Source of the DNA: Sambucus nigra
Taxonomy: Eukaryota > Streptophyta > Magnoliopsida > Dipsacales > Adoxaceae
Reading direction: 5' to 3'
Assembly: GCA_949130495.1 (NCBI GenBank)
Contig: OX422219.1
Span: 263,361,111-263,425,110, forward strand
DNA: 64,000 nt
Shown: in pieces, positions 46,875-59,371 of the stretch
Layout: each line of letters opens with the position of its first letter
Position numbering within the stretch: position 1 is the first letter of the stretch
Program-made: the position numbers and the translations under genes
The notes under the pieces: generated by a model
What the model was told of the DNA's origin: nothing
Databases searched by the model: none
What the model saw: the letters and a program-made list of their open reading frames with translations, nothing else

Positions 46875-49784
46875 TGTGACACCCCGACTAATTAAATACC
46901 GGGTAGCTACTCCTCTATTAAACTAAATCAAAATTCCTAGTTGGCTCAGTTAATAGCATCATTGTCGAAAACATTTTTAAAAATTACTAACCACCTAGTA
47001 TTTAAAAAGTATGTGCCAAATTTTAAGTTAAGTCCGATTAACATGCAAAAAGAATAATGAAGAATAATAACACCATTCACCATAACGTAGTAAATAGAAT
47101 AACCATCACATAATGTAAATAAAGTCTGGAGGAAAACTCCTCACTACAATACCACAAACTAAATTAACTAAACTGAATACTGAATCAATACATGCCAAAG
47201 TCTGAAAAACTGAAATGGAAAGATGTCTCTAATAGGAATGGGCAACATGTCGTACAACTGATAGATACTGAATCTGGAATCCAAATGATAGAAGCGTCTA
47301 AAAGCAAATCCCTGTAGCTTCCCCAAACAGCTACAGGTCGTCACCTTAATGAGTATCCTATGCATGGTGTCCTTGAGGCTGGGCACCTAAAATGGTTTTA
47401 CAAAAATAGATTTGAAAGCAAACGGGTCAGAGCCCGAATTTGGAGATATTTTAAAAACCTGCAAGTGCTTTAAAACATTTAAAACATTAAATGCAAAGTA
47501 CATGTTAGGACGTGCACTCACATGAAATTCTCACATCTCGTCTAACTGTGCACTCCTAACGTAAGTACCCATCTAAAACGACACTAACCACTAGCTAAGT
47601 AACATCATATCTAGCTAGACTTTCATAGGTTCTACCCTTATTACTCGGTTCCCATTAACATTATAACGCTCGCAATTAAATAGGGGTTTAACGTAAACTC
47701 AGATGCTCAATATGCAATATATTTCACTATCAGCTAACCCGTTATGTTTTTCTCGAAACAATACCGTTATTATATTCACAACATTAACATGAAGGTTCCC
47801 ATTAATTAAGTTTATATTATTCACATCATAAATATACAATACAAGCACCCCGAGAACTAAGCTGCGGTGCACACATACTCTGCTATCCATCCCGGTACAT
47901 CACGTACATAAGGATCACATATTCCGAATCTCTCAAGAATAGTTCACAGATAACAACATCACAAATAATGGAGGCGAACACAGTCACATCACATGGGTCA
48001 CGCACATACCTACGCTCCCACGATCAGCGGACTTATTAACATCCCAATAAGTATTTCTCTGACCTATGTTCATCGAGGTAACCAGTCTAAATCCGGGCAA
48101 CACAAGGATTAGAGGGCCCTAAGCGAACGCAAACCTCCCGTGATAGCAAGTATGGTAGGTATGGCGTACACACAAATCATATACCAATACTAAGTAAACA
48201 CGCATCTTAGTAATCACCGTAATTAATTTTAGTACATATCGCATTCTCGTACCAACTTAATATATATATAACTTATATAATCCCGGTTCACATTTATACG
48301 CGCCATAATTTATTCTTACGTCGTAGTAGGCACTCACGTCTCAGCTCATATTTTCCTTTAGGTTCAAACTACACTTCTAGGTTTGACTCCTCATTATATC
48401 CCAAACATCCCAAATATACCAATTACTCATCAAGGGAAGGCTATCACTACCTATACACAAGGTTACGGGGCAATCGGGATCAAAACAGGCTAAAAAGCCT
48501 AAACTGTCAACTCGTTCGAAGTCTCGTTCGAACGAGGCTGTTCGAACGAGAGTTCGTTCGAACGAACTGGGTCTTCTAACGAGATCTCGTTCGAACGAAA
48601 ACTTCGAACAAACATCACTCTCGTTAGAACCCAGACTGTCAACTCGTTAGAAGCTCGTTCGAACCACCTGGGTAGGTCTTCTAACGAGTGGCCAGTTTCA
48701 AGCCCATAAATTCCTATCTCGTTTTTCACCATTTTCTACCCTCAAATCTCAACCAAAAATTCGTCCAATTAATGTTTTAAGGTCTCCAATCATCCTAAAA
48801 CATACTAAGGTCATATACTAACATCTTTTTAAGGAATTAACACATCCTAAACATCATCAAATCACAAGTCTCTACACTTTTCCCCAATTTTCAAGAATAT
48901 GAACCCTAAAATTTTTTAGATCCTTAATTTATCCAATTAAATCCGTTTTTGTGTCTTACAAGATATATCAACATCAGATTAGTCCTCTAAATATGATTCT
49001 ACATGCCATCCTTTCATCAAAATTTAGTATTCTACTTCCAAACTCATGGGTTTTTCATTATCTTCCAATAACAAACATAAATTTGAATTATCTAACATGG
49101 AAGGAACATTCTCTGAAATTAAATGGAATTAAGTCACTTGCCTCGAGTGTCTCTGAATTTGGTGTTGATTTGGTAAAGCTTTTCTGCAGAATTCCCTTCT
49201 ATCTCTCTCTCTCCAAGCTTATCTCCAATGGTGGCTAGGGTTTTCTTTGGGAAGTTTTGGAAACCTAATTTGATAACTCCCGTAGCTTATTGGGTCATTA
49301 AGGGTTGGTTAGTGGGTTTAGTGGGTCTATTCCCAATCAGATAAAGACTCCTAATTTTCGTCATTATTAATTCCCAAAAATACAATATTACCAAACTACC
49401 CTTATAAGGTGCCGGTATGGCCTTAAAATACCCCGGGACCCAAACTAAACCCCCGGCTAGTGTTTTCGGACTATCTCGACCCTTCTGGATGTGTTGGTGC
49501 ACTCAAAACGACCATACGGTTAATATAATTTAAATTCACTTTTATAATCAAAATAATTATATCCTGACGCGACTGTCACCCGCGTCCCAATAAAATGACC
49601 AAATTACCGTATATCAATCTCACGACAAATTTCATAATTTAATATTCATATAACATCATATATACTCAATATAGTCAAATACCAACTCACATCTCGCTTG
49701 TATTTTACCCGGATTAATTTCCAATTAATTCTCATTTAATTAATTAATCCCAAAATAATATCGCCAAAAATACGGGGTATTACA
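46875..49784 (-). repeat. 5' LTR of TkC
   Basis: 2910 bp, nearly the same as 39092-42014. The ttcgaa-palindrome cluster is at 48505-48700, with one 13-bp unit deleted. As the upstream LTR on the minus strand it would hold the element promoter; a tatatatataac stretch occurs near 48260, but I cannot assign a TATA box with certainty. Confidence 0.92.
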
Positions 49785-50768
49785 CTGTAGTCCCCTATAT
49801 AGTGATGTGATGTATTGAGACATGATAGCAGAGTAATGCAGCACCGCAGTTGTGTCTCGGGGTGCAGTATAGTATATATATAATATAGTGAATGTATATA
49901 TACATATGGTGATATCTACTTTGTGATTTAAGTAGAAATGAAAGATAATGATATATAAAATTAATGAAGGGTGAGAACACTTAATTGAATTGAATTAATA
50001 AGGGACTTATCCATGTTGAATTTAGATGGATACATATATATATATAGTTAGCGTGGAAACTATAACAAGAATGGCTTAGAGGTACGTTAGGTGTGCACTC
50101 TAGATGAGAGGTGAGAATCTTAAGAGAGAGTCTGATAATCTAACATATATATTATAAGTGATAAATGATGAAATTATTCACTTGTTTTAAAAACTATTTT
50201 ACATCGGGCTCGGACCCATTTCCTTACATATTATCTTCTCTCTCTTGTATCTCCTATATCAGGTGTCTAGCCGCAGGAACACAATCCTTAGAGGGTTATA
50301 ATGCTGACGAGTTATGGACGCTATGGGGATTGCAGATTTTTTTTAGACGCCTTCATATTTTTTTATTCCTACTCTGTAGTTGATTTTTATATAGGGCCTG
50401 TCGCCCAAGAGGATTACAGTATTTTCCCTTATATTTGAGTCTGGATTTTATACACATGTCGTTGTGTCACATTTGTTATTATTGGGTTTTATGTATGGAG
50501 ATATTTGCTGGAAAGTATTACTCCAGTTACATTTAAATTCTTTTGTGATTCATTTATTGTTGTGGATTGGATTATTATGAAAATTGTTCGTAATGGTTAA
50601 AATGGAGTTTTTATTAAATTAAAATTTGAATTAGTTTAGCACCTACTTAATTAGATATTAGGTGATTAATCTTTTTCGACAGTGATGCTAAGAATGAACC
50701 AACTGTAAATTCTATTTTAATTGGGTATAGCACTGATCACCCGATATTTAATTTTGCAGGGTGTTACA
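49785..50768 (+). repeat. TkB 5' LTR, second part
   Basis: It resumes with ctgtagtcccctatatag, aligned to 57240-57836 of the 3' LTR, and ends ggtgttaca at 50768. The last 530 bp have no counterpart in the truncated 3' LTR. Confidence 0.8.
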
Positions 50769-50788
50769 GGTGGGATCAGAGCATCAGG
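50769..50788 (+). other. Primer binding site of TkB
   Basis: ggtgggatcagagcatcagg lies directly after the LTR. The atcagagc core matches the initiator tRNA-Met type. Confidence 0.7.
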
Positions 50789-50952
50789 TGCTAGAGTCCT
50801 TTAGGATCTGAACAGTTTACTATGCTTTCAGCTAAGCGTTGTTTAATGTAGAGCCCTATTCTTAGGATTGTTGTAAACTTTCTTGCATTTATACGATTTT
50901 TAGTTATTCTGTGATACCGAATATTGATGTTGTATATTCTCTCTCGTTTCAG

Positions 50953-51990
50953 ATGCCTCCTCGACGTGCACCTCAGTCCGCCCCAGCTCAGGGTACAATG
51001 AATACGGTAGAAGTTGCTTCCATTATTGCTCAAGCAGTCAACACAGCTTTGGCTGTTGTTCAACAAGCTCTAGTTCAGGCACCAACTATACCACCCACGC
51101 TAGGGCAAGTGCTTCCTACTGCTTAGGAAGGTGTAAAGGACGCCTTTCCGAAAGCGCATCCACCAGAGTTTCAAAGGGGTTCTGATGTCGTGACTGCTAG
51201 CCAATGGAAAAAGAATATCCAAAGGCACTTGAGAATACTTTAATGAACGAAGGTTTAGCGTCAGTTACTAGCTACATTTAAGCTAGTCAGTGTAGCTCTA
51301 TAATAGTGCGAATCCATTACCACCCTTAAGGAGAGAGATACTATTACTATCCAGGACTTTTGGGTACGGTTCGACCGTAAATACTTCCCTTTCTCTGTCC
51401 AAACAGAGATGAGGCATAAACTACTTGGCTTCAAACAGGAAGGGAAGATAGTGGCAAAATATGAGGAGGAATTTACGTAATAGACTAACTTAGTGCCAGC
51501 AGAGGTACCCACTAAAGAAAGATGAATTCAGATGTTCACTGATGGCCTTACCTATAAAATTTGGCAGCACTTATTAGGCAATCTCTCCCTACATACTTAT
51601 GCAGATGTTCTTAATGTTGCGATGCTTCCTTGCCAGGATAACCGCTTACATGCCCAAGGTGTTAAGTGGGGGTTATGCTAAACGTTTACGATCCAGAGGA
51701 TTTTGGTTTGGATAGGGAGGGAACAGGCAGGACCATTGGGGCCGGTAAGGCCAAGTAAGAGGAGGTAGCGGCTAGTAGGGCCAGGGACAACAAGGGAAGA
51801 TTGGGGGAAAAGTTCACTGGCAAATGTTTTGCGTGCGGTAAGTCAGACCATAAGAGGTTGGATTGTCCTAATAAGGGAAAGAATCCTCAGTAGGGAGCAC
51901 GATAAGAGACACAGAGACCATTATTTACACCACCCGCCCTCCCAAGACCAGCTCAGTTCCTAGGACTACCTCCCATTTGAGCAGTTCCAG
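50953..51990 (+). pseudogene. gag: TkB gag
   Basis: ATG 50953 (MPPRRAPQSAPAQG) is preceded by a cag, as in TkC. An open 58-residue start ends at TAG 51124-51126. Recognisable pieces follow: DAFPKAHPPEF, RQLLATFKLV, RDTITIQDFWVRFDRKYFP and a complete zinc knuckle CX2CX4HX4C (CFACGKSDHKRLDC) near 51830. Several stops make it inactive. Confidence 0.8.
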
Positions 51991-52466
51991 CACATCAAGG
52001 ACAATATGGGAATAGGTATAATGTCCATCAGACAGCATTTCAGCATCCATCGCCCGCGATTGAGGGTATCTTTTCTATATATGGAACTATGGGATGCATT
52101 TTGTTTGACATGGGATCCTCACATTCATTTATAACTATTAAATTTTCATAGGCCACAGGGTTACTAGACTTGACTGATAGCACTGTTACTTATGTAGACT
52201 CACCGATGGGTAGTGGGACACCTATTTTCTTTATATTTCGTAATGTGGGTATAGAGATTGGGAATTTGATATCACCGAAATATTTACTTATTTTAGACAT
52301 GTCCGAGTATGATGTGATTATTGGCATGGATTGGCTTGTTGCATATAGAGCCATGATTAACTGTTATAGCCATTGTATGACTTTTGCTATTCCGGGACAT
52401 GAGATATTCCTTGTAGCAATGCCTCGTTCAGAGGGAGGTTCATCTGCTCACTTGTATTATATATAG
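51991..52466 (+). pseudogene. TkB protease
   Basis: The region reads GTMGCILFDMGSSHSF (Asp-Met-Gly in place of Asp-Thr-Gly), a stop, and then an open 98 residues at 52170-52466 with SPMGSGTPIFFIFRNV and [18 protein letters not shown]. The altered active site and the stop indicate loss of function. Confidence 0.75.
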
Positions 52467-53990
52467 GAGGATACTTTTATGGGAGTAATGTTATCCCTTG
52501 ATTCGATACTGGTAGTTTGTGAGTTTAAGGAGGTATTCCAGGAGATACCGAGATTACCTCCCAATAGGGAGATTGAGTTTGTGATTGATTTAGGGTCGGG
52601 CACTCGGCCCATTGCTCGTGCACCATACCGTATGGCTCGAGCAGAGATGAGGGATCTTAGGGATCATATAGAACAACTTTTGGGGTAGGGGTTTATCCGC
52701 AGGAGTACGTCACCTTGGGGTGCCCCTGGATTATTTGTTAAGAAGCGAGACGGTTCTTTAAGACTATGCGTAGATTAACGAGAGCTTAATAAAGTTACGA
52801 TACGGAATAACTATCCGTTGTCGAGAATTGATGACTTGTTTGATCAACTAAGAGGAGAATCCTACTTCTCAAAGATAGACTTAAGGTCTGGTTATCATCA
52901 GTTGTGAATCAGGGAATATGACTTTTCAAAGATTGCCTTCTTGACCAGATATGGGTCATATGAGTTCCGAGACATGCCGTTTGGGTTAACTAATGCGCCG
53001 AAAGTATTCATGGAGTTGATGAATAGGGTGTTTTAAGAGTTCTTAGATCAGTTTGTTATTTTTTCATAGATGACGTCCTGATTTATTCTCAAACTGGGGA
53101 GGAGCATGCCGAGCATTTGCGGCAGGTTCTACAGACCCTACGTGAGCATCATTTATTTGCGAAATATGAAAAGTGTGGGTTTTGGTTTCGGGAAGTTCAG
53201 TTTCTGGGGCATGCTATTTCTTAAATGGGGATATCGATAGTAAGGTATAAGTGGCGAGGGAGTGGGGACAACCCATGACACCAATAGAAATGCGAAGTTT
53301 CTTGGAACTAGCTGGCTATTATAGACGTTTTATTCGGGGCTTCTCAAAGATTGCGGGTCCACTGATAATTTAACCCGTAAAGGTGTAAATTTTCTCTGGA
53401 GCGATGCATGTCAATTAGAATTCGATGAGCTAAAAGATAAATTGACTCAGCCTCTGCCTAAGCCAGGAGTGGAGTACTTGGTTTACACGGATGCTTCCTT
53501 ACAGGGGCTTGGAGTGTTACATCGGGAAAAAAGGCCATAGCTTATCCTTCTATAAAGCTTAAGCCTCATGAGAAGAATTACCCCACCCATGACTTAGAGC
53601 TTGCGGTAGTTGTGTTTGCTCGTTGGATATGGAGACACTATCTATTGGGGGAGAAGTTTCGTCTATTCACAGATCATAAGTCACTTTAATATATGTTTAC
53701 TAAGCAAGAGTTGAATATGCGTCAGTGCAGGTGGCTTGAGTTTTTGAAAGACTATGAGTTTGAGATTCATTCCCACCCGGGGAAGGCTAACGTGGTAGAT
53801 GACGAGTTGAGCCGAAGGCCAGTAGGTGAGTTGGCCGCGGTGTGGAAGGAAAAATGGAAGGAACTGGGATACGAGGACGCTGTTGCCCAATATTTTGTTT
53901 CAGTTATGACAGTTACACCTCAGATTGTGATGAGAGTGGTTCTGGCTCAGGAAACTGATTCGTTTTGTCAGGAGAAAATTCGATAGCTAT
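52467..53990 (+). pseudogene. TkB reverse transcriptase and RNase H
   Basis: An open start at 52479-52688 ([20 protein letters not shown]), then RT pieces [29 protein letters not shown] and [19 protein letters not shown] one-base loss disrupts the Ile-Asp-Asp box near 53070. RNase H pieces [30 protein letters not shown] and an open 97-residue part at 53693-53986 (KQELNMRQCRWLEFLKDYEF) follow. Stops recur about every 60-100 residues. Confidence 0.8.
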
Positions 53991-55376
53991 TAGTCGGGGG
54001 AGCAGAGTGTTACTCCGTGAGTTCAGATGGGGTCTTATGCTTTAACGGTAGGTTGATTATTCCAGACGGTGTGGATTTGTGGCATGTCGTAATGACAGAG
54101 TTGCATGGGTCCAAATTTGCGGTATCTCATGGAGGGTATAAGATGTATCAAGCTATGCGACGATAGTATTAATGGAGCGGTATGAAAAGAGACATCGTTG
54201 AGTTCATCTCTTAGTGCACCACTTGTTAGTTAGTGAAAGTGGATCATCAGAAGCCTGCTGGGTTTCTTCAGCCACTAGAGATCCCAATGTGTAAATATGA
54301 GAGAATCTTCATGGACTTCATCACAGGGTTACGTACTCCTCAGAGAGGTCATAATTCCATATGGGTGATTGTGGATCAGTTGACAAAGGTAGCTCACTTC
54401 TTGACAATATGGATTGATTACACTACGGGAGAGTATGCCCAATTATTTATTGCTGAGATAGTGAATTTTCATGGGGTGCCCCTAAATAACGTGTCCGACA
54501 GAGACAAGATTTTTGTGTCACATTTTTGGGAGAGCTTTCAGGAGGTTATGGGCACCGAGTTGCGGTTGAGTGCGTATTATCACCCACGGATGGATGGGCA
54601 GACATAACGTACAAACCAAATGTTAAAAGACATGCTACGCATGTGTATACTGGACTTTAGGGGATTTTGGGAGCAATACTTTCTGCTTGTGGAATTCGTG
54701 TATAATAACTCATATCAGTTCACCATTGGTATGGATCCATTGAGGCACTGTATGGTAGACCTTGTCGTTCTCTTGTGTGTTGGATAGAAGTGGTGGATAA
54801 CAAATTACTGGGGCCAGAGGTGATACAGGATACATCCGCCAGGGTTGAGATGATTCGTAGTCATATTCGGGTAGCCCAGGATCGACAGAAAAGCTATGCC
54901 GATGCGAAACGGTTATTTCATGAATTTAATGTGGGGGACCAAGTATTATTGCGGGTATCACCTATGAAAGGGGTTATGAGATTTGAGAATAAAGGGAAAT
55001 TGTCACCTAGATATGTAGGACCATTTCCTATCATTGAGAGAGTTGGACCGATTTTTTATAGATTGGGGCTGCCAGAGCACTTGCATAGGACACATAATGT
55101 GTTCCATATTTCTTCGCTGAGGCGATATCTCCGGGATGAGTTGACTCACACTCATGTTTCATTAGAGGAGATCGACATGCAGTCAGATAGCTCATACGAG
55201 GAGAGACCGATAGCGATCTTGGACCATAATGAATGACGGTTGAGATCCAAAGTAGTTCCGTTGGTGCGTGTGCAGTGGCAGCACCATAACATTGAGGAAT
55301 CTACTTGGGAGCGCGAGGATGATATGCGCAACAAATATCCAGAGTTAGTTTTACCAGGTATTACTTACATATCGGA
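53991..55376 (+). pseudogene. TkB integrase and chromodomain
   Basis: Zinc-binding part near 54070-54230 is broken. The core is open at 54233-54607: GFLQPLEIPM, MDFITGLRTPQRGH, VIVDQLTKVAHFL and SDRDKIFVSHFWESF; the conserved Gln-Thr-Glu near 54602 reads Gln-Thr-stop. The C-terminal open part 54775-55236 carries GDQVLLRVSPMKGVM and YVGPFPIIERVGPI, then a TGA and the chromodomain HHNIEESTWEREDDMRNKYP. The frame ends near 55376, where it runs into LTR sequence. Confidence 0.82.
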
Positions 55377-57487
55377 ATAAGTAATATAAGAATATGAAAT
55401 TATTTATATTGTTGTGACTTATTAATATGGTAATAATGGAAATAAAGTCGGGTCGCGGTATGGGATGCGTATGGACTAATTTGAATGAATAAAAAGGAAA
55501 CATTATTTTATATCAACCTTATGGTGATTTTAAGTGCGCCATTGCTTCCGAAAGGCATGAAATAGTCAGAAATGTCTATTTGGGTGTTGGATTTGGGTCT
55601 CGGGTCAATTAGGAGATGAAAGGACACCTGAAGGGGTAAATTAGTCATTTTACATGGGAGATGAATAGTAATTTTGGTTTTTGTCTTATTATAAAGGTGT
55701 TGGGTAAGAGGAACGTATTCCATTCCATCACAAGATATTTGAGAGGTCTTAGTGTGAGAGAGAGTGAAAGGTTCCTCGGGAGAAAAAGAGATTGCTTAGA
55801 GAAGGGAAGGGTCTTTAGAGGCAAACGAAAGGGGATTAACCACCTTCTGCCACCAGCACCACCACCAGAAAGTCTTTGAAAAATGAATAAGATCGCTATC
55901 ATGACCAAAGGTTCCTATCTACATAACTAAGGCAAGTGCAATCCTTGCTTTATTTTGATTCTTAAAATATCCATGTTAGATAGAATAGTTATGAACTCAG
56001 AAATTGTATGTTTCAATGATAAATTATGGAGTTCTGATTTAGTTCTGTACATGAGTTGTATATAGAATAAATATCTTTCTGTACAAAGGTTTTAATCCAC
56101 GAAATTTGGTTTCAATTGATGGGAAAAATCTGGGTTCATAGCATTTTTGGGGGAAAATGTCAAAATATTATTATTCTGGGAATGAGATGATTTAATCTAA
56201 ACTAATTGATGAAGTTAGGTCGTTTGATTATTAGAATTTAATCATATACCTTTCTATATCAATTAAGATGATTTATGAGAAGTTTTGGATCAATTTATAT
56301 TGACTTTAGTGTAAAAAGAAGTATCAAACCCGTAGGTGATAATATGAAGAAATCGGGTTGATATTTGATCGATCGATCGACCCAAGACCATCGATCGATC
56401 GACCCCCCCTGGAAATGTGAATTTTTTTCTTTCAAAGTTTTGATTTAATCCCAATTTAGGAGAAATCTTTAGTGATGATTATTTTCATATGATGAAACTT
56501 AAGGGAGGACAATAGGTATACTTGAGACCGGGGAAATGTAAATTGTGTGGGATTAAATTAGGGAAAGAATTAAAAGGGGAATTAATTATATAAATTTTGG
56601 TAGAAATAATATTTGAATGATTTAACCAAAGGTGAGAGACTTAGGTGATTACTGGAAAATTATATCTAATCGAGGATAATATTATGTAAGTGGTATCCGC
56701 ATTATAATATTCGATGAATTAAGTTTGGATAATTTTAGTACGTTAACGAGGAACGAAAGACTTGTGTTAATGTTGGAAAATTGTTATTAAAGTGAGAAGG
56801 ACATTATGTGAGTGATTATCTACATAATAATAATGTGACAAAGAAAATAATTATAATTAACAACTACGGGTGGTATTGATAAATAACGGGTACTTAGGGA
56901 TAGGATAAATTCCTAAAATTACACAAAGGTCAAATAAGTACCAAATTTTATATAGGTAGATGATCATGCCTATTGTTTGATAAATTATGTGTATGATATA
57001 CCTAGCTTACTTTCTATGGATGGGAGGTTTACGCATGAGGGTAGTCGTATCCTAATGAATCTATGGGATCTTTGACTTATCGCTCGAGAACATAGGACTT
57101 ACATCGATTACCACTAGTAAGAACAATGGTATAGAACGGTCATTTGGGTGTGTAGGTATGTGTGTAGCCCAAAGGCTTACGATTATGTTCTCCTCCACTA
57201 TTTGTGTTTGATGTTTGTGGTTCGAGAAATGTTTATCGAACTTGTAGTCCCCTATATAGTGATGTGATGTATTGGGACATGATAGTAGAGTAATGTAGCA
57301 CCGCAGCTGTGTCTCGGGGTGCAGTATAGTATATATATAATATAGTGAATGTATATATACATATGGTGATATTTATTGTGTGACTAAAGTAGAAATGAAA
57401 GATAATGATAACTAAAATTAATTAAGTATGAGAACACGTAATTGAATTGAATTAATAAGGGACTTATCCATGTTGAATTTAGATGTG

Positions 57488-57520
<33 letters not shown>

Positions 57521-57529
57521 GTATATATA

Positions 57530-57570
<41 letters not shown>

Positions 57571-57836
57571 ATAACATCATTATATGTATTATGAGGTTAA
57601 TACGTGGGAATACATTGGGCTATAAAGAATGGATACATTGGGTTAATCTAGTTAGCGTGGGAACTATAACTAGAATGGCTCAGAGGTACGTAAGGTGTGC
57701 ACTCTAGATGAGAGGTGAGAATATCAAGAGAGAGTCCGATAATCTAACATGTATATTATAAGTGATAAATGATGCAATTATTCACTTGTTGTTTTAAAAA
57801 CTATTTTACATCGGGCTCTGTCCCGTTTCCTTACAG
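55376..57836 (+). repeat. TkB 3' LTR, truncated at both ends
   Basis: It aligns with 37195-39086 and 49790-50235. The purine tract and the first roughly 150 bp are missing, and the last roughly 530 bp are missing after ...gtttccttaca. A gatc cluster lies at 56370-56405 and a TA/TG microsatellite at 57486-57568. Site 57235-57250 (cgaacttgtagtcccc) is the uninterrupted version of the TkC target. Confidence 0.8.
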
Positions 57837-58123
57837 AATTGTAAATACTGGGATGAACGCCCCAATTAAAAATGTCTACAATCACCAACATAAAATTACT
57901 AAGTTCAACTGAACTGAAATACTGATCATAAATACTAAAATCACTCGAAATATGCATAGTTTGGGAATGGAAACACATGCCCTGAATAGAAAGTCTGAAT
58001 GAACTAAAAGAAATGATAGATGTATCTAATCTCAGAGACCTACATCTTCGACAATCGCTGCAGCTCGTCAAATAATACAAGAGTCTAGATCTAGTGTCCC
58101 TGTGGTTGGGCACCTATTATAAT

Positions 58124-58166
<43 letters not shown>

Positions 58167-58590
58167 AATATTTGGAGAGAGAGAGAGAGAGAGAGAGGAT
58201 AGAAGATGTGCAAGAAACGGGTCAGAACTCCAGTAAAAATAGTTTTAAAACATCAAGTCCATAAATGCAATTTAGCACATATTATATACATGTTAGAAAT
58301 TCGTGCTCTCACTTGACATGCTCACCTCTCAAGTAATTTGCAGGCCTAATGCATCTTCTAACCCATACTAGCTATGCTACCCAGCCTAACTAGTTTGAAG
58401 TCACACTATCACTACTTACATTCACCTGTAGTACACCCATATCTCCCATACAATACGTGATCAACATAGTTTATCACAAATAGTTGATTTACGTTTTCAC
58501 TATTCATGCAGTTAATCTTTTACTCACTAAGATTAATTTACTTCTCTTTATTACCATATATAATAATTCACATAGTAGAATTGTTCTTAC

Positions 58591-58591
<1 letters not shown>
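57837..58591 (-). repeat. Opposite-orientation Tekay-type LTR fragment, left part
   Basis: It aligns with 30020-30728 of the TkA 3' LTR (taaatactgggatgaacgcc onward), at roughly 90% by eye. The first 240 bp of the LTR are missing. A CA/TA/GA microsatellite lies at 58123-58198. It is most simply the 5' LTR of TkA displaced to the far side of TkB. Confidence 0.7.

Positions 58592-58656
<65 letters not shown>
58592..58656. repeat. TA microsatellite at the Helitron insertion site
   Basis: About 32 ta units. The related LTR at 30729 has TG/CA repeats at this spot. Confidence 0.9.
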
Positions 58657-58660
<4 letters not shown>

Positions 58661-58785
58661 AACAGTGTATGTATATATGTACATAAACACGATGTCTGTA
58701 TGTATGTAAATACGATGTATGGTTCAATTAATGACCTACACTTTCAAAAAAATTCGTCGTGCCTTCAGGCACGGGGCATACCCTA

Positions 58786-58866
<81 letters not shown>

Positions 58867-58992
58867 GGTATGCCCCGTGCCTGAAGGCACGACGAATTTT
58901 TTTGAAAGTGTAGGTCATTAATTGAACCATACATCGTATTTACATACATACAGACATCGTGTTTATGTACATATATACATACACTGTTATAC
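58657..58992. repeat. Perfect 336-bp palindrome built from two Helitron 3' ends
   Basis: Arms 58657-58786 and 58863-58992 (130 bp each) are exact reverse complements by eye. The spacer 58787-58862 is a TG-TA-CA microsatellite that is itself palindromic. Each arm ends toward the centre with the hairpin cgtgcc-ttca-ggcacg followed by gggcataccctag. A short hairpin shortly before a CTRR end is the hallmark of a Helitron 3' terminus. Confidence 0.9.
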
Positions 58993-59213
58993 AAACCTTT
59001 TATGTTAACATACTGATAAAAAAATAACAATCGACCCACGATAAAAAAATTTAAAAAAATTGGATAGATTCTCCTTTATTTATAGGACTATCCACCTGAT
59101 TAAGGTATAAAAAAACACTTCAACCACCAAAATAGTGACTCATATAACACTGTGCCAACAAAACAATGTAATTTAAAAAAAAAATATAAGTCATAATATC
59201 TTCTGTTTATAGG

Positions 59214-59357
59214 ACTATCCTCAGTCGTGTGAATACCTCCAGTGTCTATGAGATCGGATGAGCGGTTGAGATAAGAGAAGCCTACACTGACTGGTGTTTC
59301 GAGGAATACCAGGTTTGTGATGGTGTTCCATGAGAAATTGTTCACGTATAATCTGAG
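59214..59357 (-). pseudogene. Serine carboxypeptidase-like (S10) gene fragment
   Basis: In an open minus-strand frame, about 48 residues read LRLYVNNFSWNTITN, LVFLETPVSVGFSYLNRSSD and LIDTGGIHTTED. This matches the N-terminal part of plant S10 serine carboxypeptidases, where Asn-x-x-Ser-Trp-Asn...Leu-Glu-x-Pro-x-Gly-Val-Gly-Phe-Ser-Tyr is conserved; the usual Gly after Pro-x is Ser here. The catalytic Gly-Glu-Ser-Tyr box should follow downstream and is absent. This is a captured exon-sized piece, not a working enzyme. Confidence 0.75.
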
Positions 59358-59371
59358 GATGTCTTGTTTAT

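Larger units (their letters stand above)
39092..49784 (-). mobile_element. TkC: youngest, nearly complete Tekay-like element
   Basis: LTRs at 39092-42014 and 46875-49784 begin tgtgacacc and end ggtattaca on the plus strand. The 5-bp duplication ctgta (39087-39091 and 49785-49789) flanks them. The internal region holds a tRNA-iMet-type primer site, gag, protease, RT, RNase H, integrase, chromodomain and purine tract. By eye about 40 differences separate the LTRs over 2.9 kb (near 1.3%), which suggests an insertion well under a few million years old. Six in-frame stops and one shift disable it. Confidence 0.92.
37046..57836 (+). mobile_element. TkB: chromodomain Ty3/gypsy (Tekay-like) element with TkC nested in its 5' LTR
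   Basis: 5' LTR 37046-39091 plus 49785-50768 (TkC with its duplication sits between), primer site at 50769, gag-pol 50953 to about 55376, then a 3' LTR truncated at both ends (about 55376-57836). All coding parts carry nonsense codons and shifts. It inserted into TkA gag in the opposite orientation. Confidence 0.8.

Noticed and set aside
58484..58930. ORFs of Tyr-Ile repeats and two mirror-image 64-residue ORFs
   Set aside because: They come from the TA microsatellite and the palindrome arms; the two 64-residue frames are the same sequence read from either strand.
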